The notes under the pieces: model-generated | Databases searched by the model: none | The model's input: the letters and a program-made list of their open reading frames with translations, nothing else | Told to the model about the DNA's origin: nothing | Part shown: positions 54,201 to 62,792 of the stretch, piece by piece | Numbering within the stretch: the stretch's first letter is position 1 | Layout: every line of letters begins with the position of its first letter | Assembly (NCBI GenBank): GCA_965220365.1 | Contig: OZ244823.1 | Coordinates: 2,294,001 to 2,358,000, forward strand | DNA: 64,000 bases | Origin: Bin80 sp965220365 | GTDB taxonomy: Bacteria; Bacteroidota; Rhodothermia; Rhodothermales; Bin80 | Direction: 5' to 3' | Made by a program: the position numbers and the translations under genes

Positions 54201-57200
54201 AGAAAATTTCATTATCCTCTATAATTGCATCCCGAACGATGGAAATCCGATATGTACCACTTTTTTCACCGGCTTTAATCTCCATCTGTGTCGGAGCTGA
54301 TGACTGCCAATCTTCCTCATCCGTGGTAACATTGGCTAACGTTAATGGAATCGTTACATTATTGGATAGTTCTTCGTCTAACTCTACCGTTAACGTAACA
54401 TCCTCACCTTCATCGACTGGATTGGGGGTTGCCGAGATTCGTGCAGTTACATCTTTGGGTGGGGCAACGTCTAGAATGGTTACGACCTGTGAAGTTGGCC
54501 GCCCTGTAGCCAGTCCTTCTGGTAAATCACCCAGTGCCACGGTAAAGGTCTCGCTGCCTTCAATAGCTTGATCTTTAAGTATGGAAATCACATAATTCCC
54601 ACTCAACTTTTTAGCTTCAATCTCCACTTGAACAGGAAGCGATGCCTGATAATCCCTGCTGGCTTCTGCGGTGACATCGGTTAGAATCAATGGAATAATT
54701 ACATCGGCGTCAAGAGTGCCTCCCAAAGTTGCCTCCACCGTAACTGACTTCCCCTCATCCACCTGCAGGGGATTCACGGACATCGTTACCTCTACTGGTG
54801 GCGGTTCCTTATCATTGTCTATAATCGTGATCTTCACTGAGGATGGATTACCATCCTTTATATCCGAGGGCAATTGATCCGTATCAATGGCAACCGTAAA
54901 TGTCTCATTCCCTTCAACGGTAACATCATTATCGGTAAGAAGGTCTCCCGATCCAGTCAACGCCCCTCTAGGTATCATGATCTTTTCGAGGGGAGCATAA
55001 TCTCCAGGTTCCGTCGTCCCATGAATATCTTTCAAATTAATCGTCACATCGCCGGACATTACCTCGGACAAGCTTGCCTTTATGGTCACGGCATCGCCTT
55101 CAGTAACTGAATTAGAACTTGCCGATAAATTCACCATCACAGGTGCATTATCATTATCATCAATCGCCACCAATACTGCTGTGGAAACATTGTCATAGTT
55201 CCCCCCCGTTGCTGTGAGTGTGAGCGTCGCCGAATCATCCACAAAATCAGGATCATGCTTTGCTCCAAGCGTTACTGTCTGAGCCTGACTCCAGTTTGAT
55301 GTACTAAACGTTAACGTTCTCGGGACTGATGCCGTGGTATCCAGATCTGTGCCTGCATAGCCGGTAATCGCCACCAGGACATCTTGGGATGGCTGCCCTG
55401 CAAGCATAACATCAAAGGTGGTGGTTTGCCCTTCCGCAACCGTCACCGTCTGCGGATCTACAACAATTCCTGGCGTATCATCATCCGTGATCGTTACATC
55501 AACGGTTCCCGTGTACGAAGATCCCCCCGTTGCTGTGAGTGTGAGCGTCGCCGAATCATCCACAAAATCAGGATCATGCTTTGCTCCAAGCGTTACTGTT
55601 TGAGCCTGACTCCAGTTTGATGTACTAAACGTTAACGTTCTCGGGACTGATGCCGTGGTATCCAGATCTGTGCCTGCATAGCCGGTAATCGCCACCAGGA
55701 CATCTTGGGATGGCTGCCCTGCAAGCGTAACATCAAAGGTGGTGGTTTGCCCTTCCGCAACCATCACCGTCTGTGGATCTACAACAATTCCTGGCGTATC
55801 GTCATCCGTGATCGTTACATCAACGGTTCCCGTGTACGAAGATCCCCCCGTTGCTGTGAGTGTGAGCGTCGCCGAATCATCCACAAAATCAGGATCATGC
55901 TTTGCTCCAAGCGTTACTGTTTGAGCCTGACTCCAGTTTGATGTACTAAACGTTAACGTTCTCGGGACTGATGCCGTGGTATCCAGATCTGTGCCTGCAT
56001 AGCCGGTAATCGCCACCAGGACATCTTGGGATGGCTGCCCTGCAAGCATAACATCAAAGGTGGTGGTTTGCCCTTCCGCAACCGTCACCGTCTGCGGATC
56101 TACAACAATTCCTGGCGTATCATCATCCGTGATCGTTACATCAACGGTTCCCGTGTACGAAGATCCCCCCGTTGCTGTGAGTGTGAGCGTCGCCGAATCA
56201 TCCACAAAATCAGGATCATGCTTTGCTCCAAGCGTTACTGTTTGAGCCTGATTCCAGTTTGATGTACTAAACGTTAACGTTCTCGGGACTGATGCCGTGG
56301 TATCCAGATCTGTGCCTGCATAGCCGGTAATCGCCACCAGGACATCTTGGGATGGCTGCCCTGCAAGCGTAACATCAAAGGTGGTGGTTTGCCCTTCCGC
56401 AACCATCACCGTCTGTGGATCTACAACAATTCCTGGCGTATCGTCATCCGTGATCGTTACATCAACGGTTCCCGTGTACGAAGATCCCCCCGTTGCTGTG
56501 AGTGTGAGCGTCGCCGAATCATCCACAAAATCAGGATCATGCTTTGCTCCAAGCGTTACTGTCTGAGCCTGACTCCAGTTTGATGTACTAAACGTTAACG
56601 TTCTCGGGACTGATGCCGTGGTATCCAGATCTGTGCCTGCATAGCCGGTAATCGCCACCAGGACATCTTGGGATGGCTGCCCTGCAAGCGTAACATCAAA
56701 GGTGGTGGTTTGCCCTTCCGCAACCGTCACCGTCTGTGGATCTACAACAATTCCTGGCGTATCGTCATCCGTGATCGTTACATCAACGGTTCCCGTGTAC
56801 GAAGATCCCCCCGTTGCTGTGAGTGTGAGCGTCGCCGAATCATCCACAAAATCAGGATCATGCTTTGCTCCAAGCGTTACTGTCTGAGCCTGACTCCAGT
56901 TTGATGTACTAAACGTTAACGTTCTCGGGACTGATGCCGTGGTATCCAGATCTGTGCCTGCATAGCCGGTAATCGCCACCAGGACATCTTGGGATGGCTG
57001 CCCTGCAAGCATAACATCAAAGGTGGTGGTTTGCCCTTCCGCAACCGTCACCGGCTGAGGTTCCGCAACAATTCCTGGCGTATCATCATCCGTGATCGTT
57101 ACATCAACGGTTCCCGTGTACGAAGATCCCCCCGTTGCTGTGAGTGTGAGCGTCGCCGAATCATCCACAAAATCAGGATCATGCTTTGCTCCAAGCGTTA

Positions 57201-60200
57201 CTGTCTGAGCCTGACTCCAGTTTGATGTACTAAACGTTAACGTTCTCGGGACTGATGCCGTGGTATCCAGATCTGTGCCTGCATAGCCAGTAATCGCCAC
57301 CAGGACATCTTGGGATGGCTGCCCTGCAAGCGTAACATCAAAGGTGGTGGTTTGCCCTTCCGCAACCATCACCGTCTGCGGATCTACAACAATTCCTGGC
57401 GTATCATCATCCGTGATCGTTACATCAACGGTTCCCGTGTACGAAGATCCCCCCGTTGCTGTGAGTGTGAGCGTCGCCGAATCATCCACAAAATCAGGAT
57501 CATGCTTTGCTCCAAGCGTTACTGTTTGAGCCTGATTCCAGTTTGATGTACTAAACGTTAACGTTCTCGGGACTGATGCCGTGGTATCCAGATCTGTGCC
57601 TGCATAGCCGGTAATCGCCACCAGGACATCTTGGGATGGCTGCCCTGCAAGCGTAACATCAAAGGTGGTGGTTTGCCCTTCCGCAACCATCACCGTCTGT
57701 GGATCTACAACAATTCCTGGCGTATCGTCATCCGTGATCGTTACATCAACGGTTCCCGTGTACGAAGATCCCCCCGTTGCTGTGAGTGTGAGCGTCGCCG
57801 AATCATCCACAAAATCAGGATCATGCTTTGCTCCAAGCGTTACTGTCTGAGCCTGACTCCAGTTTGATGTACTAAACGTTAACGTTCTCGGGACTGATGC
57901 CGTGGTATCCAGATCTGTGCCTGCATAGCCGGTAATCGCCACCAGGACATCTTGGGATGGCTGCCCTGCAAGCATAACATCAAAGGTGGTGGTTTGCCCT
58001 TCCGCAACCGTCACCGTCTGCGGATCTACAACAATTCCTGGCGTATCATCATCCGTGATCGTTACATCAACGGTTCCCGTGTACGAAGATCCCCCCGTTG
58101 CTGTGAGTGTGAGCGTCGCCGAATCATCCACAAAATCAGGATCATGCTTTGCTCCAAGCGTTACTGTTTGAGCCTGATTCCAGTTTGATGTACTAAACGT
58201 TAACGTTCTCGGGACTGATGCCGTGGTATCCAGATCTGTGCCTGCATAGCCGGTAATCGCCACCAGGACATCTTGGGATGGCTGCCCTGCAAGCGTAACA
58301 TCAAAGGTGGTGGTTTGCCCTTCCGCAACCATCACCGTCTGTGGATCTACAACAATTCCTGGCGTATCGTCATCCGTGATCGTTACATCAACGGTTCCCG
58401 TGTACGAAGATCCCCCCGTTGCTGTGAGTGTGAGCGTCGCCGAATCATCCACAAAATCAGGATCATGCTTTGCTCCAAGCGTTACTGTCTGAGCCTGACT
58501 CCAGTTTGATGTACTAAACGTTAACGTTCTCGGGACTGATGCCGTGGTATCCAGATCTGTGCCTGCATAGCCGGTAATCGCCACCAGGACATCTTGGGAT
58601 GGCTGCCCTGCAAGCGTAACATCAAAGGTGGTGGTTTGCCCTTCCGCAACCATCACCGTCTGTGGATCTACAACAATTCCTGGCGTATCGTCATCCGTGA
58701 TCGTTACATCAACGGTTCCCGTGTACGAAGATCCCCCCGTTGCTGTGAGTGTGAGCGTCGCCGAATCATCCACAAAATCAGGATCATGCTTTGCTCCAAG
58801 CGTTACTGTCTGAGCCTGACTCCAGTTTGATGTACTAAACGTTAACGTTCTCGGGACTGATGCCGTGGTATCCAGATCTGTGCCTGCATAGCCGGTAATC
58901 GCCACCAGGACATCTTGGGATGGCTGCCCTGCAAGCATAACATCAAAGGTGGTGGTTTGCCCTTCCGCAACCGTCACCGGCTGAGGTTCCGCAACAATTC
59001 CTGGCGTATCATCATCCGTGATCGTTACATCAACGGTTCCCGTGTACGAAGATCCCCCCGTTGCTGTGAGTGTGAGCGTCGCCGAATCATCCACAAAATC
59101 AGGATCATGCTTTGCTCCAAGCGTTACTGTCTGAGCCTGACTCCAGTTTGATGTACTAAACGTTAACGTTCTCGGGACTGATGCCGTGGTATCCAGATCT
59201 GTGCCTGCATAGCCGGTAATCGCCACCAGGACATCTTGGGATGGCTGCCCTGCAAGCGTAACATCAAAGGTGGTGGTTTGCCCTTCCGCAACCATCACCG
59301 TCTGCGGATCTACAACAATTCCTGGCGTATCATCATCCGTGATCGTTACATCAACGGTTCCCGTGTACGAAGATCCCCCCGTTGCTGTGAGTGTGAGCGT
59401 CGCCGAATCATCCACAAAATCAGGATCATGCTTTGCTCCAAGCGTTACTGTTTGAGCCTGATTCCAGTTTGATGTACTAAACGTTAACGTTCTCGGGACT
59501 GATGCCGTGGTATCCAGATCTGTGCCTGCATAGCCGGTAATCGCCACCAGGACGTCTTTGGATGGCTGCCCTGCGAGCGTAACATCAAAGGTGGTGGTTT
59601 GCCCTTCCGCAACCGTCACCGTCTGTGGATCTACAACAATATCAAGATTTTTATCCTCAATCGTAATTACGGCCTGCCTCGGCTTTCCAAATCCCAACCA
59701 TATTGGCAAACTGTACCTATCAATTGAAATTGAAAGGTTTTCTATTCCTTCTGGAACACCATCATCTCTAACCAGAATCGTATAGGCTCCCTTCGATCCA
59801 TTTGCTGCAATATGGATATTGAAGCCCGGAAACACCAAGTTATCAAAATCATTATTATATGCTGTTGTCGTGCCGCCCTGACTATTGATCGGAATGCTTA
59901 TCGCATTAGGCTGGGGTTGATCAATTTTCACAGTGACCGTTACCGCTTCACCCTCTAGTACAGTTTCTGAAGATGTTTCTATTGATATCAGTGGTTTACC
60001 ATCATCTGTAAATCTAAAGTGGAAAGCATCAGAATCTATTCTCCGTGGATTCCTACCATAAAGTTCTACATGAAATCCCAAGTCTCGGACCGTTATTGTT
60101 GGACTTCCCGTGTGCGACACCGTAACCGTCTGTCCTGTCCAATTCACCGAACTAAATATCAATTTCTTTGGCTGAATTCCGAGGGTCGTACTATTTCTTT

Positions 60201-61113
60201 CGTCGTATCCTTGAGTTATTGTTGCTTCAAATACATCACTACCCGGGTTACAATCTAATTCAATCTCAAACTTCTTTTGGAAAGGCTCTGATCGCAGAGC
60301 ATCAGGAAGGAATTTCAGACTTGATGGAATTACCAATTTTGGGGAACCGTTGCATTCATCTGATGCAGGTTCGTCTCCTCCTAAAGTATTGGGATGCATG
60401 GAATTGACAGAGTTAACATCAGATGACCGATTATAAGATTCATCGGTAACCTGGTACGTTATTTTCATGGATGGAGTAAATACATTCTGTCCCTCTGAAA
60501 TGGTTGTGTCTGCTCGCCCTGCGTAGTCGCCGGTTGGGATGGCTCCATTGGTATATGCCAACGGAGTGATTATGTCACTTGCGAAATTTCTGGCATTTTC
60601 CATTCTCTCCCAATTACTCGCTAGTTCTTGAGTGGAATGCAAGGAAATCTTTGCCTCATTGCTCTCCCAAAGATGGTCATTGAATGACATTGGCCGCATC
60701 TCAGGGGAGACTGATGTTTGATTATTTGCATAGGATGCTGTAACTATCTCCTTATTTTCCCAATTCATGGGATTGAGAATTGGTAAACTGGTAGCGATGT
60801 CCAGATACGTAACGCTACCATGAGCGGACTGGGGAGGCACTTCTACATCACCATGGATTAGTTCCTTATTTAATCGAGCGGTAAAATTCTCTGTATCACC
60901 AAACCTTTCGATCGTACGTCCCCTGTGGTTCGCAATTAATTCCAAAGGATACCCCACGTTCAATGTCTCCAGAGACATTTCAATTTGCACAAAACCCTCT
61001 TCCTGACTATCTGAACCACTTACAGCAAAGGATACGCAACAGAAAAGCAGTCCCGCAGGAAGGAATGTCCATCTTCGTGCAACAATAAATGATGACAGAG
61101 CCGATAACAGCAT
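51238..61113 (-). CDS. Giant Calx-beta repeat adhesin with autotransporter-like beta-barrel
   Basis: The protein has 3291 residues. A signal peptide (hydrophobic residues 16-32, ending A-V-S-G-S) and a unique head (to about 350) precede a Calx-beta-type domain with D-D-G-V-P-E-G-I-E. Then come 14 tandem 107-residue repeats (about residues 490-1990), each holding V-A-E-G-Q-T-T-T-F-D-V, I-T-G-Y-A-G-T-D-L-D, L-T-F-S-T-S-N-W and ending I-T-D-D-D-T-P. More diverged Calx-beta/Ig-like domains follow to about 2870. The last ~410 residues (S-V-W-G-Q-A-A-F, then amphipathic strands, ending G-V-N-V-Q-G-L-L-R-Y) look like a type V autotransporter barrel with a terminal aromatic residue. Probably a surface adhesin. 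No T9SS tail is present. No frameshift is seen over 9.9 kb. Confidence 0.85.
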   Translation of the reverse strand: MLLSALSSFIVARRWTFLPAGLLFCCVSFAVSGSDSQEEGFVQIEMSLETLNVGYPLELIANHRGRTIERFGDTENFTARLNKELIHGDVEVPPQSAHGSVTYLDIATSLPILNPMNWENKEIVTASYANNQTSVSPEMRPMSFNDHLWESNEAKISLHSTQELASNWERMENARNFASDIITPLAYTNGAIPTGDYAGRADTTISEGQNVFTPSMKITYQVTDESYNRSSDVNSVNSMHPNTLGGDEPASDECNGSPKLVIPSSLKFLPDALRSEPFQKKFEIELDCNPGSDVFEATITQGYDERNSTTLGIQPKKLIFSSVNWTGQTVTVSHTGSPTITVRDLGFHVELYGRNPRRIDSDAFHFRFTDDGKPLISIETSSETVLEGEAVTVTVKIDQPQPNAISIPINSQGGTTTAYNNDFDNLVFPGFNIHIAANGSKGAYTILVRDDGVPEGIENLSISIDRYSLPIWLGFGKPRQAVITIEDKNLDIVVDPQTVTVAEGQTTTFDVTLAGQPSKDVLVAITGYAGTDLDTTASVPRTLTFSTSNWNQAQTVTLGAKHDPDFVDDSATLTLTATGGSSYTGTVDVTITDDDTPGIVVDPQTVMVAEGQTTTFDVTLAGQPSQDVLVAITGYAGTDLDTTASVPRTLTFSTSNWSQAQTVTLGAKHDPDFVDDSATLTLTATGGSSYTGTVDVTITDDDTPGIVAEPQPVTVAEGQTTTFDVMLAGQPSQDVLVAITGYAGTDLDTTASVPRTLTFSTSNWSQAQTVTLGAKHDPDFVDDSATLTLTATGGSSYTGTVDVTITDDDTPGIVVDPQTVMVAEGQTTTFDVTLAGQPSQDVLVAITGYAGTDLDTTASVPRTLTFSTSNWSQAQTVTLGAKHDPDFVDDSATLTLTATGGSSYTGTVDVTITDDDTPGIVVDPQTVMVAEGQTTTFDVTLAGQPSQDVLVAITGYAGTDLDTTASVPRTLTFSTSNWNQAQTVTLGAKHDPDFVDDSATLTLTATGGSSYTGTVDVTITDDDTPGIVVDPQTVTVAEGQTTTFDVMLAGQPSQDVLVAITGYAGTDLDTTASVPRTLTFSTSNWSQAQTVTLGAKHDPDFVDDSATLTLTATGGSSYTGTVDVTITDDDTPGIVVDPQTVMVAEGQTTTFDVTLAGQPSQDVLVAITGYAGTDLDTTASVPRTLTFSTSNWNQAQTVTLGAKHDPDFVDDSATLTLTATGGSSYTGTVDVTITDDDTPGIVVDPQTVMVAEGQTTTFDVTLAGQPSQDVLVAITGYAGTDLDTTASVPRTLTFSTSNWSQAQTVTLGAKHDPDFVDDSATLTLTATGGSSYTGTVDVTITDDDTPGIVAEPQPVTVAEGQTTTFDVMLAGQPSQDVLVAITGYAGTDLDTTASVPRTLTFSTSNWSQAQTVTLGAKHDPDFVDDSATLTLTATGGSSYTGTVDVTITDDDTPGIVVDPQTVTVAEGQTTTFDVTLAGQPSQDVLVAITGYAGTDLDTTASVPRTLTFSTSNWSQAQTVTLGAKHDPDFVDDSATLTLTATGGSSYTGTVDVTITDDDTPGIVVDPQTVMVAEGQTTTFDVTLAGQPSQDVLVAITGYAGTDLDTTASVPRTLTFSTSNWNQAQTVTLGAKHDPDFVDDSATLTLTATGGSSYTGTVDVTITDDDTPGIVVDPQTVTVAEGQTTTFDVMLAGQPSQDVLVAITGYAGTDLDTTASVPRTLTFSTSNWSQAQTVTLGAKHDPDFVDDSATLTLTATGGSSYTGTVDVTITDDDTPGIVVDPQTVMVAEGQTTTFDVTLAGQPSQDVLVAITGYAGTDLDTTASVPRTLTFSTSNWSQAQTVTLGAKHDPDFVDDSATLTLTATGGSSYTGTVDVTITDDDTPGIVVDPQTVTVAEGQTTTFDVMLAGQPSQDVLVAITGYAGTDLDTTASVPRTLTFSTSNWSQAQTVTLGAKHDPDFVDDSATLTLTATGGNYDNVSTAVLVAIDDNDNAPVMVNLSASSNSVTEGDAVTIKASLSEVMSGDVTINLKDIHGTTEPGDYAPLEKIMIPRGALTGSGDLLTDNDVTVEGNETFTVAIDTDQLPSDIKDGNPSSVKITIIDNDKEPPPVEVTMSVNPLQVDEGKSVTVEATLGGTLDADVIIPLILTDVTAEASRDYQASLPVQVEIEAKKLSGNYVISILKDQAIEGSETFTVALGDLPEGLATGRPTSQVVTILDVAPPKDVTARISATPNPVDEGEDVTLTVELDEELSNNVTIPLTLANVTTDEEDWQSSAPTQMEIKAGEKSGTYRISIVRDAIIEDNEIFSAILGAPPSGIIAGDPAEVEIKIIDGSHAGINVDEFVSVPEGETQPFPISLTSKPSDNVTVKMTWPQEADLEVMPITRTFTPDDWNQEQDVTLSAVDDLDLMNDLVMVTLTAIGGGYTGVSKAVMVTIIDDEVPGIVALKSLEIPEGGIRSFTVRLVALPSGPVTMRINQDTDTDITLDRTSLTFTPDDWYTPKTITATASQDDDFEDNSETLVLTTVGGGYGELTPHRIDVQIADDDMPQIKAVDEISIEEGGTHPFHVYLSAQPLGTVTVNFTGYVGTNLKLDQTLFTFDPTNWEKPYTVTLSAEEDNVDHPDHMAELMLTASGGGYDGETHNIHVKIIDNDEPLGPLTISVYDNDGYEESGILRLPIELNRPADQAVTVRYASSDGKAIAGDDYTASRGIVIFDPGAIRGVIEIQIIKDDIPEGPEDFTVMLSDPSGNATIARPRGKGTIREDARNAVLRIDDAIVLEEDGMVRFQISLSHPQRQMVSAEYRTRDGTAKAGEDYEAVSGVVTIASGIIDAIIAVPLLKDGLDWQEETFSVHLMSAKHAEIEKGVGVATIQESTTADEGVLEAYAARFVRTALAQIVEALGNRFRLATDGAVCAAANRAEMAQIWYSASSWDPSLGELLAGCRMSQSMPVSSGSFSVWGQAAFRQFNGRGDDALSLHGEVNTGILGADYRWKGGWLAGILLAHSQGAGSFEVANKSGDVTSGLTAVYPYVAYNRAGWDVWLTGGAGRGQAEMPELEGNLVSRFGAIGIRRAVATGGIIRLSYHGDILVSDAEIEDHYITAEVYRVRAGLEANVQIANRIRPYVEINIRQDGGSAETGTGLEFGGGVRFSNPSWRLRGEFRTQGLVMHAEDGFSEWGISGSLQVGSRSEGLMMRLHPSWGRGQRMSLYRHQTILDAASFGKNMHRTELEMGYSIPWIDGTIQSILGVVQLPKGIMYRLGGEVRSWERFSFSVFGLAYGRKATVGTLGVNVQGLLRY
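55151..59645 (-). repeat. Fourteen tandem 321-bp repeats within the giant gene
   Basis: Units recur at exactly 321 bp, keeping the reading frame (107 codons). They differ at only a few positions, for example V-D-P-Q-T versus A-E-P-Q-P, V-T-L versus V-M-L, and S-Q-A-Q versus N-Q-A-Q. The first unit (near 59640) and the last (near 55200) diverge at their outer edges. The variant pattern of units 2-7 is repeated almost exactly in units 8-13, indicating a six-unit (1926-bp) duplication. Confidence 0.92.
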
Positions 61114-61846
61114 ATGGCGAGGAGTATTTTAGCCCCCCTGAATTTCGCATGTTTCGACTCACTTCGGCAACTTTGCAAGCCTTGTCACATCAAATTCAGA
61201 GTGTCTGTCCCCTGATGTATAAGTTCTGTTTGGGTATGATTTTATTGCGCCTATAGAGATGGGCAAAGCCATGGAGCCAAGGATTGCATATCTCCAGTCA
61301 GAAGGTTTTTGTTTCAAGTTCAAAAGGATAATCGTAAGCGAATAACCTGTCCTATTCAGATTATTCGCAACGATTACACCATCTCCATCCTCAGAAGTCC
61401 TCTTTCTATTTTCTTTTAGAACTTGAAAGGCAGGACTCGTCAAGGATTGAGAACTCAATCCGATATTCAACTGGTTGCGTGGGGCTCGCTCCTGCTCAGG
61501 AATAACAGCAGGGACACAGAGCAACGGTAACTCAACCGTGCGTTGAGTTCGTTTTATATTGTAGGGGCCACGGGGTTGTGACCTTGATAGGAAAGGATTT
61601 GCTACTTTAGCATCTATTCTTGAATTACAATGTACGGCGAATCTATGCAATCTTCAGGATAAAATCAAGGGGGCTCGCAAAATCGAAAAGTAGCAAATAC
61701 AATTTATTGAGACTGTTGCACAAAATTCGTAGCTTTTGTACAACAGTCTCCATAAATATTTATGTCGCTGTGTGGAATTACAACTCCTGTTAATCCTACC
61801 ACTAGTATTCTGTGGCATAAGAAACCAGAAGCCATGATTTTTACCT
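61114..61846. other. Region between giant gene and recombinase
   Basis: The 733 bases hold the 5' flank and probably the promoter of the giant gene. A minus-strand frame (61650-61159, 163 codons) ends 45 bases before the giant gene. It has a somewhat hydrophobic end (A-I-L-G-S-M-A-L-P-I-S-I-G-A) but otherwise poor composition and no family, so it is not called as a gene. A hairpin-forming inverted repeat lies at 61709-61750. Confidence 0.35.
61709..61750. repeat. Inverted repeat near the recombinase gene
   Basis: Two 17-base arms (GAGACTGTTGCACAAAA at 61709-61725 and its complement at 61734-61750) pair with one mismatch around an 8-base loop. The arm sequence resembles terminal repeats of some insertion sequences. 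It may be a MITE-like relic, two abutting IS ends, or a recombination/terminator hairpin. Confidence 0.55.
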
Positions 61847-62725
61847 ATGCTTGTACCGGTCAAATCTTCTCGTGTCAAGCAGGCAGATGATGACCTGCAT
61901 CTAATCCGGTTGTGGTTGCAAGGGAAGAGTGCCCGTTCCCAGGAAGCCTATGTACGCGATGTAGAGCAATTCGTAGACTTTGTAGATCTACCATTAAATG
62001 AGGTAAAACTGCAGCATTTCTGGGACTGGGTTGATCATCTGAAAGAAAAAGGAGCATTACCCGCAACTCAAGCCCGTAAACTGGCAGCAGTCAAGAGTCT
62101 GTTTAGCTTTGCTCATCGAATTGGATATTTGCCCTTCAATGTGGGAGCAGCTGTCTCCTTGCCTAAGATCCCCGAAAAACTGAGTGAGCGCATTTTAACG
62201 GAGGCAGATATCCATCAAATTCTTTCTCAGGCAAGCACACTACGGAATCGCGTGCTACTGAAGCTATTTTATGCATCCGGTGCGCGTGTATCTGAATTGA
62301 ATCGACTCTACTGGGGTGCCGTGATTGCACGGAATAATAACCGGCAAGGCCAGATTACTCTCCTGGGCAAAGGCAACAAAACGAGAGCGTTAGTCGTCCC
62401 TGCCTCAGTCTGGAAGGAATTGATGGAACTCAAATCGGAAACAGAGGCCACCGAATCAAATCAGCCTGTTTTCCGGTCACGCAAAGGTGGACCACTGTCC
62501 AGGCAGCAAATCTGGCGAATTGTTCGAAATGCGGCGAAGAGTGCAGGATTTGACCAGAATATATCCCCACATTGGCTCCGACATGCTCACGCATCCCATG
62601 CCCTTGATCATGGGGCTCCAGTCCACTTGGTAAAGGAATCTCTGGGACATCAGTCTCTTACGACCACCAGTAAATATGCTCACGCTCGTCCAGACGAATC
62701 TTCCTCCAAGTATATCGATATCTGA
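61847..62725 (+). CDS. Tyrosine recombinase (XerC/XerD-like integrase)
   Basis: The 292-residue protein has an N-terminal SAM-like DNA-binding domain (W-L-Q-G-K-S-A-R-S-Q-E-A-Y near residue 25) and a C-terminal catalytic domain. The active residues are present: R in S-G-A-R-V-S-E-L, K in L-G-K-G-N-K-T-R, H-x-x-R in H-W-L-R-H-A-H, H in L-G-H-Q-S-L and the tyrosine nucleophile in T-S-K-Y-A-H. Its length and layout fit the Xer family, but local context (repeats, decayed IS, unknown genes) suggests an accessory or element-encoded recombinase rather than the housekeeping XerCD. No att site was identified. Confidence 0.9.
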   Translation: MLVPVKSSRVKQADDDLHLIRLWLQGKSARSQEAYVRDVEQFVDFVDLPLNEVKLQHFWDWVDHLKEKGALPATQARKLAAVKSLFSFAHRIGYLPFNVGAAVSLPKIPEKLSERILTEADIHQILSQASTLRNRVLLKLFYASGARVSELNRLYWGAVIARNNNRQGQITLLGKGNKTRALVVPASVWKELMELKSETEATESNQPVFRSRKGGPLSRQQIWRIVRNAAKSAGFDQNISPHWLRHAHASHALDHGAPVHLVKESLGHQSLTTTSKYAHARPDESSSKYIDI

Positions 62726-62792
62726 GCAACTCTGATCAGGAGTAATTCATGGCCAGGGCAAGGAGCTCGTTAGGCCACTCTACCCCGCGCCC

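Noticed and set aside
55151..59645. Tandem repeat array as CRISPR or satellite
   Set aside because: The unit is 321 bp, has no short repeat-spacer structure and stays in frame as a 107-residue protein domain.
55384..59785. Series of 61-78 codon plus-strand frames repeated every 321 bp
   Set aside because: They are antisense shadows of the tandem Calx-beta repeats. The minus-strand frame is continuous over 9.9 kb and carries recognisable domains.
61159..61650. 163-codon minus-strand frame before the giant gene
   Set aside because: No domain, no clear start signal and poor composition. Kept only as a note in the intergenic entry.
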